A DNA stretch of 18,533 nucleotides from Nocardioidaceae bacterium (GTDB lineage Bacteria; Actinomycetota; Actinomycetes; Propionibacteriales; Nocardioidaceae), in assembly GCA_013696015.1 (NCBI GenBank), contig JACCZI010000037.1, positions 1-18,533 of the forward strand, written 5' to 3'. Positions 8,426 to 14,841 of the stretch are shown here, piece after piece. Position numbers and translations under genes: made by a program. Below the pieces are notes generated by a model that did no database searches, was not told the origin of the DNA, and worked only from the letters and a program-made list of their open reading frames with translations. Each line of letters begins with the position of its first letter. Within the stretch, counting starts at the first letter, position 1.

Positions 8426-8836
8426 GTGACCGACGACCATCCGTCGTGGGCGCAGATGTCGCAAGGCGCTGACATCGACATCGGGGTGCCCGCCGACGGC
8501 ACCTACTTGTCGGTGCTGCGAACCGCCGCGGCCGGGTTGGCCGCCCGGCTCGACTTCACCCTCGACGACATCGAGGATCTGCGAATCGCCGTGGACGAGG
8601 CCTGCTCGCTGCTGCTGGCTCAGGCGGTGCCCGGCTCACGGCTGACCTGCTCGTTCCACATGACGGACGACTCCGTCACCGTGCGTGCCGCCGTGCGTTC
8701 TTCGAGCCCGCGCGTCCCGCCGCGGGACGGCTTCGCCTGGGCGGTCCTCAGCGCTCTGGCCTCGGACGTCTCGTTCGACGTGCAGCTCCCCGACCAGCTG
8801 ATGATCCAGCTGAGCCAGCAACGCCCCGGCGGCTGA
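8426..8836 (+). CDS. Anti-sigma factor, RsbW-like histidine-kinase-type ATPase
   Basis: A 136-residue GHKL-fold protein. The N-box-like stretch 'DIEDLRIAVDEACSLLL' (about 47-63) is typical of RsbW/SpoIIAB-type anti-sigma factors, while the C-terminal part is less conserved. Such proteins bind and hold a SigB/SigF-group sigma factor and are released by an anti-anti-sigma partner. The next gene, six bases downstream, is exactly such a sigma factor. The GTG start is only seven bases after the sodN stop, so sodN transcripts may read into this pair. No anti-anti-sigma factor is in the window. Confidence 0.85.
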   Translation: MTDDHPSWAQMSQGADIDIGVPADGTYLSVLRTAAAGLAARLDFTLDDIEDLRIAVDEACSLLLAQAVPGSRLTCSFHMTDDSVTVRAAVRSSSPRVPPRDGFAWAVLSALASDVSFDVQLPDQLMIQLSQQRPGG

Positions 8837-8842
8837 CCTCCG

Positions 8843-9679
8843 ATGAGCGCCTCAAGCGAGATCCTTTCGAACGCCGCTCCCCCGAGGCGCTCACGGGGAG
8901 CAGGACCGGCGAGCAGCCGCTCGGCCGATGCCCGATCGGCCACTCGCGCGGCGTTCGAGCAGCTGGCTCGGATGCACGCCGACGACCCGGCGCGAAGCGC
9001 CGTCCGCGAGCAGCTCGTGCGGCTCAACCTGCCCCTGGTCGAACACCTCGCCCGGCGCTTCGGCAACCGGGGGGAACCTCTCGACGACCTGACCCAGGTC
9101 GGCACCATCGGGTTGCTCAAGGCGGTCGACCGCTTCGAGCCGCAGCGCGGCTTGGAGTTCTCCACGTATGCGACGCCCACGATCGTCGGCGAGATCAAGC
9201 GGCACTTCCGCGACAAGGGCTGGTCGATCCGGGTGCCTCGCCGGCTCCAAGAGATGCGGCTGGAGCTGACCAGTGCGACATCCGAGCTCACCCAGCAGCT
9301 CAGCCGCTCACCCACGGTTGCCGAGCTGGCCACCAGGCTCAACGTCGACCAGGACGCGGTGCTCGAAGGCATCGAGTCGGCCAACGCGTACGCCACACTC
9401 TCACTCGACGCCACGGACACCCGTGAGGACGTCGGCGCCGCGATGGCCGACGTCCTGGGCGGGGATGACGAAGCCCTGGGACACGTCGAGTACCGCGAGT
9501 CGCTCCGACCGTTGCTGGCCAAGCTCGACCCCCGAGACCGCCAGATCTTGCTGCTGCGCTTCTTTCATCAGATGACCCAGTCACAGATCGCCGCTGAGAT
9601 CGGCATGTCACAGATGCACGTGTCACGGCTGCTCTCGAGGACCCTGGTGCGGCTGCGGGAAGGACTGCTGGAGGAGTGA
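8843..9679 (+). CDS. sigF: SigB/SigF/SigG-family alternative sigma factor
   Basis: A 278-residue group 3 sigma factor. Region 2 spans about residues 55-130, with 'LVRLNLPLVEHLARRFGN', 'DDLTQVGTIGLLKAVDRF' and 'FSTYATPTIVGEIKRHFRD'. Region 3 follows ('SRSPTVAELATRLNV'). Region 4 ends in the helix-turn-helix 'MTQSQIAAEIGMSQMHVSRL' (244-263). The immediately preceding RsbW-like gene is its probable antagonist. The exact member (SigB, SigF or SigG type) cannot be fixed from one sequence, so the symbol is approximate. Residues 1-40 form a Ser/Ala/Arg-rich, probably unstructured extension. Confidence 0.9.
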   Translation: MSASSEILSNAAPPRRSRGAGPASSRSADARSATRAAFEQLARMHADDPARSAVREQLVRLNLPLVEHLARRFGNRGEPLDDLTQVGTIGLLKAVDRFEPQRGLEFSTYATPTIVGEIKRHFRDKGWSIRVPRRLQEMRLELTSATSELTQQLSRSPTVAELATRLNVDQDAVLEGIESANAYATLSLDATDTREDVGAAMADVLGGDDEALGHVEYRESLRPLLAKLDPRDRQILLLRFFHQMTQSQIAAEIGMSQMHVSRLLSRTLVRLREGLLEE

Positions 9680-9926
9680 CGCCGCTGATGGCGCTCGGTC
9701 CATCATCAGTGTGAGCCAATCGACAGTGAACCTGCCCTTGTGCTGTCCCGGCTTTCTTGCAACGATCGGGGCGTCGACCTCCCCAGGTGTGACGCGCTCT
9801 GAGTTACGCCACCAACACGCCGGGTGGTCGGCACTGTTACTTGCACCATCGTGAATTCGTTCACCTCCGTTCGCATTGGGTTGCGAACCCAGTCGCTCGA
9901 CTTCCAACGACAAAGGAGCCGCCGCC
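9680..9926. promoter_or_regulatory. Intergenic region between sigF and whiB1
   Basis: About 250 bases without a supported gene. It contains a small 6-bp stem after sigF (TGATGG 9686-9691 with CCATCA 9700-9705), too weak to call a terminator. Close to whiB1 there are short inverted repeats GTGAA/TTCAC (around 9851-9864) and TTCGCA/TGCGAA (9870-9875 with 9882-9887), which could be operator sites. The whiB1 promoter must lie here, but no clear -10/-35 pair stands out. The whiB1 ribosome-binding site is AAAGGAG (9912-9918). Confidence 0.35.
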
Positions 9927-10178
9927 ATGGACTGGCGTCACCGCTCTGCATGCCTCGAAGAGGACCCGGAGCTGTTCTTCCCGATCGGTAACACCGGCCC
10001 GGCCATCCTCCAGATCGAGGAGGCCAAGCAGGTATGCCGTCGCTGTGACGTACGCGAACAGTGCCTGAGCTGGGCACTGGAGTCGGGTCAGGACCACGGC
10101 GTCTGGGGCGGTCTCAGTGAGGACGAACGCCGTTCCTTGAAGCGGCGAAACGCTCGGGCGCGGATCCGGACCGCCTGA
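9927..10178 (+). CDS. whiB1: WhiB1-type iron-sulfur transcriptional regulator
   Basis: An 83-residue Wbl protein, very close to the WhiB1/WblE group. It begins 'MDWRHRSACLEEDPELFFP' and has the four cluster-ligating cysteines at 9, 37, 40 and 46 in a C-x27-C-x2-C-x5-C pattern. 'GVWGGLSEDERRSLKRRNAR' follows: the G[V/I]WGG turn and a basic C-terminal DNA-binding region. Members bind a 4Fe-4S cluster that reacts with nitric oxide, associate with the primary sigma factor, and are generally essential. The start is chosen at ATG 9927 because of AAAGGAG nine bases upstream and exact agreement with the family N-terminus. Confidence 0.96.
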   Translation: MDWRHRSACLEEDPELFFPIGNTGPAILQIEEAKQVCRRCDVREQCLSWALESGQDHGVWGGLSEDERRSLKRRNARARIRTA

Positions 10179-10241
10179 GAGCATCCGCCTCGCGAGCGCG
10201 TCACCACCTGCTGCGCCGAGCTGCCGTGCCACGATGGACCC

Positions 10242-11171
10242 GTGGTGGAGGCGTACTGGCTGTCGGTGCTGACCGGAGGCGCCGCAGTACCCCCGGACCG
10301 CCCGCTCGACGACCTGACCGCTGAGCTCGTGACCATGCTCGGCGACCCGAACCCGCGCCGGCGCGACGACCTCGCCTACCCCGTGCTGGCCACCTGGATC
10401 CGCAACGGCGTCTACGACAAGCTGCTTGTGGGTCTCGGCGACGGCATCACGGTCGGGCTCGTCCAGGGCATCGGGTCCGACGGCACCGACAGTGTGCTGC
10501 GACGCTCGTTCAGTGCGCTCATCCTGGCCGAAGCGGTCGGACGTGACAACGAGGTGCGGCTGCTCAGTGCCGACACCGTCTTACGCTGGGGCGACCGGGC
10601 GACGTCGTGGTTCGTACGTGAGCGCGATCTGCGCGGCTGGATCGCGGAACGTGGCTGGGCCCATACGGTGGCCCACGGGGCGGACCTGTTGGGGCAGCTC
10701 GCGCGCTCCCGACACCTGGGTGCTCTCGAGCTGACCGTCCTGCTCGACGTGGTCGCCGACCGGCTGCTGCAGCCGACGCCGCACGTCTGGCGCAATGGCG
10801 AGGATGACCGGATGGCCTACGCGGTCATGACGATCCTGCACCGCAACCTGGTGTCGTTCGGCGTCCTCGAGCCGTGGGTGGCGCGACTGGGAACCGGTAT
10901 CCGCACCCCGGCTGCCCGTGCCGAGCCGCGCTCCGAGTGGCCGTCCCCGGCCGCGGCCAACACGGCGTCGTTCCTGCGGGCGTTGCACGTCCAGCTGGCA
11001 CTAGGCGTGAGAGGTCGAGACGAGGTGGCCGCTGACAAGGAGCTGTTCGCCGAGCCACCGGCGCGACGAGCCGACCTGATGCTGGTCGTCCTCGACCAGC
11101 TGCGGGCCGCCAGCCCCTGGCTGTTCCCGGCCGCGGGCTCGTTCGCCACGCCGGAGCCGTCGCTGCGCTGA
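10242..11171 (+). CDS. DUF2785 family protein
   Basis: A 309-residue, helix-rich soluble protein with no signal peptide or membrane segment. 'DPNPRRRDDLAYPVLATWI' near the N-terminus, 'RSFSALILAEAVGRDNE', and 'RDLRGWIAERGWAHTVAHGADLLGQLA' in parts ('ERGWAHTVAHGADLL') match what I recall of DUF2785, a family of unknown function with alpha-helical repeat character. The 'GWAHxxAHxAD' signature is its most recognisable element. The start is GTG 10242, immediately followed by a second GTG, and no good ribosome-binding site precedes it. No role can be deduced from the neighbours. Confidence 0.8.
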   Translation: MVEAYWLSVLTGGAAVPPDRPLDDLTAELVTMLGDPNPRRRDDLAYPVLATWIRNGVYDKLLVGLGDGITVGLVQGIGSDGTDSVLRRSFSALILAEAVGRDNEVRLLSADTVLRWGDRATSWFVRERDLRGWIAERGWAHTVAHGADLLGQLARSRHLGALELTVLLDVVADRLLQPTPHVWRNGEDDRMAYAVMTILHRNLVSFGVLEPWVARLGTGIRTPAARAEPRSEWPSPAAANTASFLRALHVQLALGVRGRDEVAADKELFAEPPARRADLMLVVLDQLRAASPWLFPAAGSFATPEPSLR

Positions 11172-11190
11172 CCTCGCCCGACCCTGCGCG

Positions 11191-11215
11191 GGAACGTGAT
11201 GCCGGACAGACTGTT
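11191..11215 (+). promoter_or_regulatory. Possible SigR-type promoter before the GNAT gene
   Basis: GGAAC (11191-11195) and GTT (11213-11215) are separated by 17 bases, close to the GGAAY-N18-GTT arrangement of SigR/SigH promoters. Transcription would begin near the GTG at 11220. The short motif and one-base-short spacing make a chance match quite possible. Confidence 0.25.
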
Positions 11216-11219
11216 AGTT

Positions 11220-11711
11220 GTGAGCGTCTCGTTGCGACTGGCCGATCCGAGCGAGTACGACACGGTGGGCGACATCACCGTCGCGGCCTACTCGGCGGAC
11301 GGCTTCCTCGACCAGGAGCGGTCGTACGCCCAGGTGCTGCGCGATGCGGGCGACCGGGCCTCCCGAGCCGAGCTGTGGGTAGCGGTGGAGGGCGACGAGG
11401 TGCTGGGCAGCGTGACGTTCTGCCCGGACGGATCTGACTACCGCGAGCTGGCGCAACGCGCCGATCAGGGTGAGTTCCGGATGCTGGCGGTGGCACCGGC
11501 AGCCCGCCGGCGTGGGGTGGCGCGGGCGTTGGTGACCCAGTGCCTGCGGCGGTCGCGGGAGCTCGGGCATACCGAGATGGTGCTGTGCAGCGGGGACACG
11601 ATGACGGCGGCGCACGCCTTGTACGTATCGTTCGGCTTCACCCGGGCCCCGGAACTCGACTGGTGCCCCACCTCGGAGGTCCGGCTTATCGGCTTTCGGC
11701 TCGAGCTGTGA
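11220..11711 (+). CDS. GNAT family N-acetyltransferase
   Basis: A 163-residue acetyltransferase of unknown substrate. Motif A is 'FRMLAVAPAARRRGVARALV', with the R-R-x-G-x-A acetyl-CoA pyrophosphate loop. Motif B is near 'TAAHALYVSFGFTRAPELDW'. I start it at GTG 11220 ('SVSLRLADPSEYD'), since GNAT folds begin with that first strand; ATG 11199 or GTG 11196 would add seven or eight residues, and none has a clear ribosome-binding site. It converges with the bL37 gene with only two bases between the stop codons and no terminator between them. Confidence 0.85.
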   Translation: MSVSLRLADPSEYDTVGDITVAAYSADGFLDQERSYAQVLRDAGDRASRAELWVAVEGDEVLGSVTFCPDGSDYRELAQRADQGEFRMLAVAPAARRRGVARALVTQCLRRSRELGHTEMVLCSGDTMTAAHALYVSFGFTRAPELDWCPTSEVRLIGFRLEL

Positions 11712-11713
11712 CC

Positions 11714-11788
11714 TCAGGCGTTGGGCCGCTTGCCGTGGTTGGCCTTGCTCTTGCGTCGAGCACGCCGCTTGCGACCGTTCTTGCTCAC
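11714..11788 (-). CDS. Large ribosomal subunit protein bL37
   Basis: A 24-residue, extremely basic peptide beginning with GTG and ending 'SKANHGKRPNA', which matches the actinobacterial ribosomal protein bL37 first seen in mycobacterial 70S structures. It has a near-ideal ribosome-binding site, GGAGGAGAA, just upstream. It lies 37 bases after rsrA on the same strand, so it is probably the third cistron of the sigR operon. It is far too short for standard gene callers and is easily missed. It has no cysteine. Confidence 0.88.
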   Translation of the reverse strand: MSKNGRKRRARRKSKANHGKRPNA

Positions 11789-11825
11789 GAAGTTCTCCTC
11801 CCTGTCTCCCCGTCGGGGCGACAGC

Positions 11826-12113
11826 TCACGGGTGCTCGGGGTGGAAGTCGGTCGAGGTGATCTGAACCGACACCGAACGGATGGACAGCAGCACGCGTTC
11901 GCGCAGCGGCTCCGGGGCCAGCTCGCCACATGAGCGTGCAACCAAGTCTTTCACCATCCGGTCGAGGTCGTACGCGGCAAGGCAGGGGCCACACTCGATG
12001 AGGTGTTCACGGATCTCCGCGCAGCTCGCCTCTGCGGCCTCGTTGTCGAGGAACACGTAGAGCTCAGCGAGGATCTCGGCGCAGTCGTGAGCGTGGGGTT
12101 TGCCGCAGCTCAT
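11826..12113 (-). CDS. rsrA: Zinc-binding thiol-sensing anti-sigma factor RsrA
   Basis: A 95-residue ZAS-family anti-sigma factor that holds SigR in the reduced state and releases it when disulfides form. The zinc ligands fall at Cys11, His37, Cys41 and Cys44 ('HLIECGPC', the H-x3-C-x2-C motif), the same numbering as I recall for Streptomyces RsrA. Further cysteines at 3, 31 and 62 also match that protein. Its ATG overlaps the sigR stop (ATGA), which couples their translation and keeps sigma and anti-sigma in balance. The assignment is firm from the motif and the sigR partner. Confidence 0.95.
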   Translation of the reverse strand: MSCGKPHAHDCAEILAELYVFLDNEAAEASCAEIREHLIECGPCLAAYDLDRMVKDLVARSCGELAPEPLRERVLLSIRSVSVQITSTDFHPEHP

Positions 12114-12748
12114 CACCGCTCCCCCGCCGCTGAGGTGGCCATCCCGCGGTCGCGGGCGTAGTCGGACAACATCTCGCGCAGCTGTCGGCGACCACGGTGC
12201 AGGCGCGACATCACGGTGCCGATCGGCGTCCCCATGATCTCGGCGATGTCCTTGTACGGGAACCCCTCGACATCGGCGAGGTAGACAGCCAGCCGAAAGT
12301 CTTCGGGCAGCGCCGCGAGTGCGCGTTTCACGTCGGTGTCCGGGAGATGCTCCAACGCCTCCATCTCGGCCGACTTGAGCCCTGAGGACGTGTGGGACTC
12401 GGCCGCGGCGATCTGCCAGTCCTCGATCGTCTCGGTCATCTGCTGGAGCGGCTGGCGTTGCTTCTTGCGGTAGGAGTTGATGTAAGTGTTGGTGAGGATG
12501 CGGTAGAGCCACGCCTTGAGGTTGGTGCCGGGACGAAACTGGTGGAAGGCGCTGTACGCCTTGGCGTACGTCTCCTGCACCAGGTCTTCGGCGTCCGCCG
12601 GGTTGCGGGTCATGCGCAGCCCGGCCGAGTACAGCTGGTCGAGGAAGGGCAACGCGTCACGCTCGAAGCGCTCGGCGCGCTGCTCGACCGTCTCGGCGAA
12701 CGGTTGGTCGCCGACACTTCCCGGGGCTTGTCCGTCACTGTCAGTCAT
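12113..12748 (-). CDS. sigR: ECF sigma factor SigR (SigH/RpoE-like, thiol-oxidative stress)
   Basis: A 211-residue ECF sigma factor. Region 2 is 'LYSAGLRMTRNPADAEDLVQ', then 'KAYSAFHQF' and 'GTNLKAWLYRILTNTYINSY' (the -10-recognising segment). Region 4 is 'LPEDFRLAVYLADVEGFPYK' and 'IAEIMGTPIGTVMSRLHRGR', the -35-binding helix-turn-helix. It directs transcription of thioredoxin, mycothiol and protease genes under disulfide stress and is paired with RsrA. The ATG at 12748 matches the usual family N-terminus but has only a poor ribosome-binding site. TAGGCT lies eight bases upstream, so a leaderless transcript is likely. An in-frame GTG at 12865 with GGAGG five bases before it would add 39 residues. 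Confidence 0.95.
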   Translation of the reverse strand: MTDSDGQAPGSVGDQPFAETVEQRAERFERDALPFLDQLYSAGLRMTRNPADAEDLVQETYAKAYSAFHQFRPGTNLKAWLYRILTNTYINSYRKKQRQPLQQMTETIEDWQIAAAESHTSSGLKSAEMEALEHLPDTDVKRALAALPEDFRLAVYLADVEGFPYKDIAEIMGTPIGTVMSRLHRGRRQLREMLSDYARDRGMATSAAGER

Positions 12749-12865
12749 CGGGGCACAGCCTACCGGGGGAGTCCGACAGGCACCGGTCCACTGCGTCCCT
12801 ACGGGGGCCTGCAGGATCGTCGACTCGCCGCTGGCCCAGTTCCGCGCCGGGATGCTCACCAGCAC
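12749..12865 (-). CDS. N-terminal extension of SigR (candidate SigR' isoform start)
   Basis: The sigR frame is open upstream of the usual ATG. At 12865 a GTG is preceded at five bases by a perfect GGAGG (plus-strand CCTCC, 12871-12875), better than the site before the usual ATG. Starting there adds 39 residues ('VLVSIPARNWASGEST' and onward) to SigR. Streptomyces is known to make a longer, unstable SigR' from an upstream GTG on the SigR-induced transcript; this one is a shorter extension in the same position relative to the SigR-type promoter. Confidence 0.5.
12757..12762 (-). promoter_or_regulatory. Candidate -10 box for leaderless sigR transcript
   Basis: TAGGCT on the reverse strand ends eight bases before the sigR ATG (12748), which would put the start of transcription at or one base before the codon. 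No good -35 hexamer is seen at 16-18 bases. This would be the constitutive promoter producing the short SigR form. Confidence 0.4.
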
Positions 12866-12909
12866 AGTGACCTCCGGACAGAACGGCGACAACGTGGTCT
12901 CGTCGTCGT

Positions 12910-12937
12910 CAACCGTGACCAGGGTGACGTTGTTCCC
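12910..12937 (-). promoter_or_regulatory. SigR-type autoregulatory promoter
   Basis: On the reverse strand GGGAAC (12932-12937) and GTTG (12910-12913) are separated by exactly 18 bases, the GGAAY-N18-GTT consensus of SigR/SigH. It lies about 160 bases before the sigR ATG and about 40 before the GTG of the extended form. Autoactivation of sigR from such a site is established in Streptomyces and mycobacteria. Confidence 0.7.
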
Positions 12938-12991
12938 CTGCGAGCGCCGGCGCGGGGGTGACCGCGTAGGTGCCACAGTCGTGGGGCGATC

Positions 12992-13627
12992 TCAGTCGTG
13001 ACCGAGCCGGCGCCCGATCCATACCCGGGCAGCGCGCAGCACGACGTCGAGCACGTCTGCGCGTGCCCTGGCGCTGCGCACCAGGACCTTGAACTCGTGG
13101 TCGGCGTCCGGCACGACGACCAGTGGTAGGTGGAGCGGGAACTCCTGCGGCGTGCCCAAGGCGTCCCGCTCGCCCTGGACGACGAGCGTGCTCAGGCCGC
13201 TGCCGAGCAGCTCGTGCACGCGGCTCCGCTCCGGCCGGCCCGGGGGGTGCAGCGGGAAGGCGAGCGCCAACACTCCGCCAGCCCCGAGGTCACGTCCGGT
13301 GCGGCAGGCGACGCGGGCGCCCGCGCTACGCCCACCGACGATCATCGGCGTCCGCGGCCGCAGCGCGCCCATCGCCGCGGCGAAGCCCTCGTCGAGGATC
13401 CGAGGCGCCGGCGCGACACGCCGTCCCGCCACCCGCCACGGCTGCTCGACCAGCGCCACCGTGATGCCCTGGGCGGGCAGCCGCCGGGCCAAGGTCAGCA
13501 GGTCGGGACTGTCGATTCCGCCGCCGGCGCCATGGGTCAACACCAACGTTGCCCACGGGCTGACCGAGCGACGCTGGACCACCCGCGCGGTGCCGTGTGG
13601 AGTGTCGATCAGGGTCTGCAGCACCAC
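12992..13627 (-). CDS. Alpha/beta hydrolase (KANL3/Tex30-like or dienelactone hydrolase-like)
   Basis: A 211-residue alpha/beta-hydrolase fold protein. The oxyanion region is 'LTHGAGGGIDSPDL' (30-43), the nucleophile elbow 'GGRSAGARVA' (Ser101), the acid 'VVQGERDALG' (Asp155) and the catalytic His in 'VPDADHEFKV' (His177). This gives a complete triad. The HGAGGG and GGRSAGxR motifs are typical of the small KANL3/Tex30 hydrolase group, whose bacterial substrates are unknown. The GTG start lies seven bases after the SRAP stop, so the two genes are probably co-transcribed. No ribosome-binding site of note is seen. Confidence 0.88.
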   Translation of the reverse strand: MVLQTLIDTPHGTARVVQRRSVSPWATLVLTHGAGGGIDSPDLLTLARRLPAQGITVALVEQPWRVAGRRVAPAPRILDEGFAAAMGALRPRTPMIVGGRSAGARVACRTGRDLGAGGVLALAFPLHPPGRPERSRVHELLGSGLSTLVVQGERDALGTPQEFPLHLPLVVVPDADHEFKVLVRSARARADVLDVVLRAARVWIGRRLGHD

Positions 13628-13634
13628 GGCGAAC

Positions 13635-14390
13635 TCACAGCGGTTCCGGGTCGGGATCCATCGGATCCAGCAGCTGCGGACCGTTGTTGCGGACGCTGTT
13701 GACCTGCGTGGACACCGGGTACGCCTCCAGCCGCCCCGGCGCCGCCGGCACCAGGAGCGCCAGCAGGGAGTTCCGGTCCGACACTGACGGGTCGAGCCAG
13801 GCCGCGTATCGCTCCGGCTCCACGAGCAGCGGCATCCGGTCGTGGATGTGCCCCACCGCGTCCTCGGCGGTCGTCGTCAAGACGGTGGCGCTCCACAGCC
13901 ACGAGTCCGGGTCGTCGTCGGCCTTCTCCTTGTTGCGCCACAGCTCGTACAGGCCGGCCAACGCCAAGATGCCGCCGTCCTTCGGCCGGATGAAGAACGG
14001 CTGCTTGAGCGGCTTGCCGGCCTTGTTGGTGCGCTGCGTCGGGTACCACTCGTAGTAGCCGTCGGCAGGCAACAGCGCCCGGCGGGCGGCGAAGGCGCGA
14101 CGGTACGCGGGCTTGTCCGCAACGGTTTCCATCCGGGCGTTGATCAGGCGGTTGCCGATAGCAGGATTCTTGGCCCAGGACGGAACCAGCCCCCAGCGCA
14201 GCGCGATGAGACGGCGTACGGCCTCTCTCTGCGGCTCACCCCGCGGCGGCCGCTCGATGACGGCGGGCACCGTCTTCGTCGGCGCCACGTTGTAGTCGGG
14301 TGCGAGCGACTCCGTGACGTCGCTGGCCACCACCTCGAACTCCTCGACCAGGTCCGCCGGCGATCGGCTGGCTGCGTACCTGCCACACAT
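13635..14390 (-). CDS. SRAP domain protein (HMCES/YedK family), abasic-site DNA-protein crosslinker
   Basis: A 251-residue SOS-response-associated peptidase family protein. It forms a covalent crosslink with abasic sites in single-stranded DNA through Cys2 after removal of Met1, shielding them during replication. 'MCGRYAAS' gives the catalytic Cys2. 'YNVAPT' (33-38), 'LRWGLVPSWA' (64-73), 'NARMET' (Asn85), 'LLPADGYYEW' (Glu114) and 'HDRMPLLVEP' (His183) supply the other active-site residues. The start must be ATG 14390, because the Cys has to be residue 2; longer frames are spurious. CAGGCT seven bases upstream and the lack of a ribosome-binding site suggest a leaderless mRNA. Confidence 0.94.
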   Translation of the reverse strand: MCGRYAASRSPADLVEEFEVVASDVTESLAPDYNVAPTKTVPAVIERPPRGEPQREAVRRLIALRWGLVPSWAKNPAIGNRLINARMETVADKPAYRRAFAARRALLPADGYYEWYPTQRTNKAGKPLKQPFFIRPKDGGILALAGLYELWRNKEKADDDPDSWLWSATVLTTTAEDAVGHIHDRMPLLVEPERYAAWLDPSVSDRNSLLALLVPAAPGRLEAYPVSTQVNSVRNNGPQLLDPMDPDPEPL

Positions 14391-14623
14391 GCGGGGCAGC
14401 CTGCCACACCAGCAGGCGCAACGAGCCGTCGTCCACAAGCCGCTCCGACGTGAGGGGACCTGGCGGTTCATCAGACCCGCGGCACCTGCCGTACGTCCCC
14501 CTGCGACCAGCTCTCCGGCCGAGCCCAAGGTCTGAGCCCACCGATCTCTAGGGATTAGGGCGGCCCTAGCAACACCCATCCCTCCACATTGACGTCAGCC
14601 GGCGACCGAGTCCGGCTAGGCTG
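14391..14623. promoter_or_regulatory. Divergent intergenic region, SRAP gene / T-box leader
   Basis: No gene is supported here. It holds the SRAP promoter on one strand and the promoter of the T-box leader on the other. The best candidate for the latter is a -10 TAGGCT at 14617-14622, with a TTGACG at 14589-14594 that is too far away (22 bases) for a standard -35. A small inverted repeat TAGGG-CGG-CCCTA sits at 14556-14568. Confidence 0.4.
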
Positions 14624-14841
14624 GTCGTCAGGCGTTGACGAAGACGAGTAGCCGAGCGATCCCGGAGCACAGAGAGCCGCCCCCAGGCTGAGACGGCGGA
14701 GTCCGGCCCCCTCGGTGAAGACACTTCCGAGCCGCAGCACGACGAGGCCGTGCGCTGCGCGCGTGCGGTGAAGGTGTGGTGGCACCGCGAGTCCCCGCTC
14801 GCCCACGCCTCCCGGGACAGAACCGCCCCAGGAGGTCAGCG
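14624..14841 (+). ncRNA. T-box riboswitch, translational type, aspartate (GAC) specifier
   Basis: Senses uncharged tRNA and opens the ribosome-binding site of the synthetase gene. Stem I is complete. The specifier loop has AGTA (14647-14650) opposite GAA (14717-14719), followed by the specifier GAC (14720-14722) and A. The loop is closed by CCGAG/CTCGG (14652-14656 with 14711-14715) above and GAAG/CTTC (14640-14643 with 14724-14727) below. The apical part has AGAGAG (14671-14676) and GGCTGAGAC (14686-14694) flanking a CCGCC/GGCGG helix, the double T-loop signature. The T-box TGGCACCGCG is at 14780-14789; its TGGC would pair with GCCA, that is, discriminator G73. The antisequestrator is GGTGTGG/CCACGCC (14773-14779 with 14803-14809) plus GCGAG/CTCGC. 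The alternative structure pairs CCTCC (14808-14812) with the GGAGG at 14831-14835. No terminator with a U-tract is present. Confidence 0.9.

Noticed and set aside
9703..9730. Possible CRP-like site (TGTGA with a partial right half) upstream of whiB1
   Set aside because: The second half-site does not match TCACA and the distance from whiB1 is large; not enough to call.
12749..12976. Full 76-residue upstream extension of sigR as coding from GTG 12976
   Set aside because: It would start upstream of the SigR-type promoter and has no ribosome-binding site. Only the GTG at 12865 is well placed.
14773..14841. Transcription terminator in the T-box leader
   Set aside because: No stable GC hairpin followed by a T-run is present. 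The competing helix instead covers the GGAGG, so regulation is judged translational.
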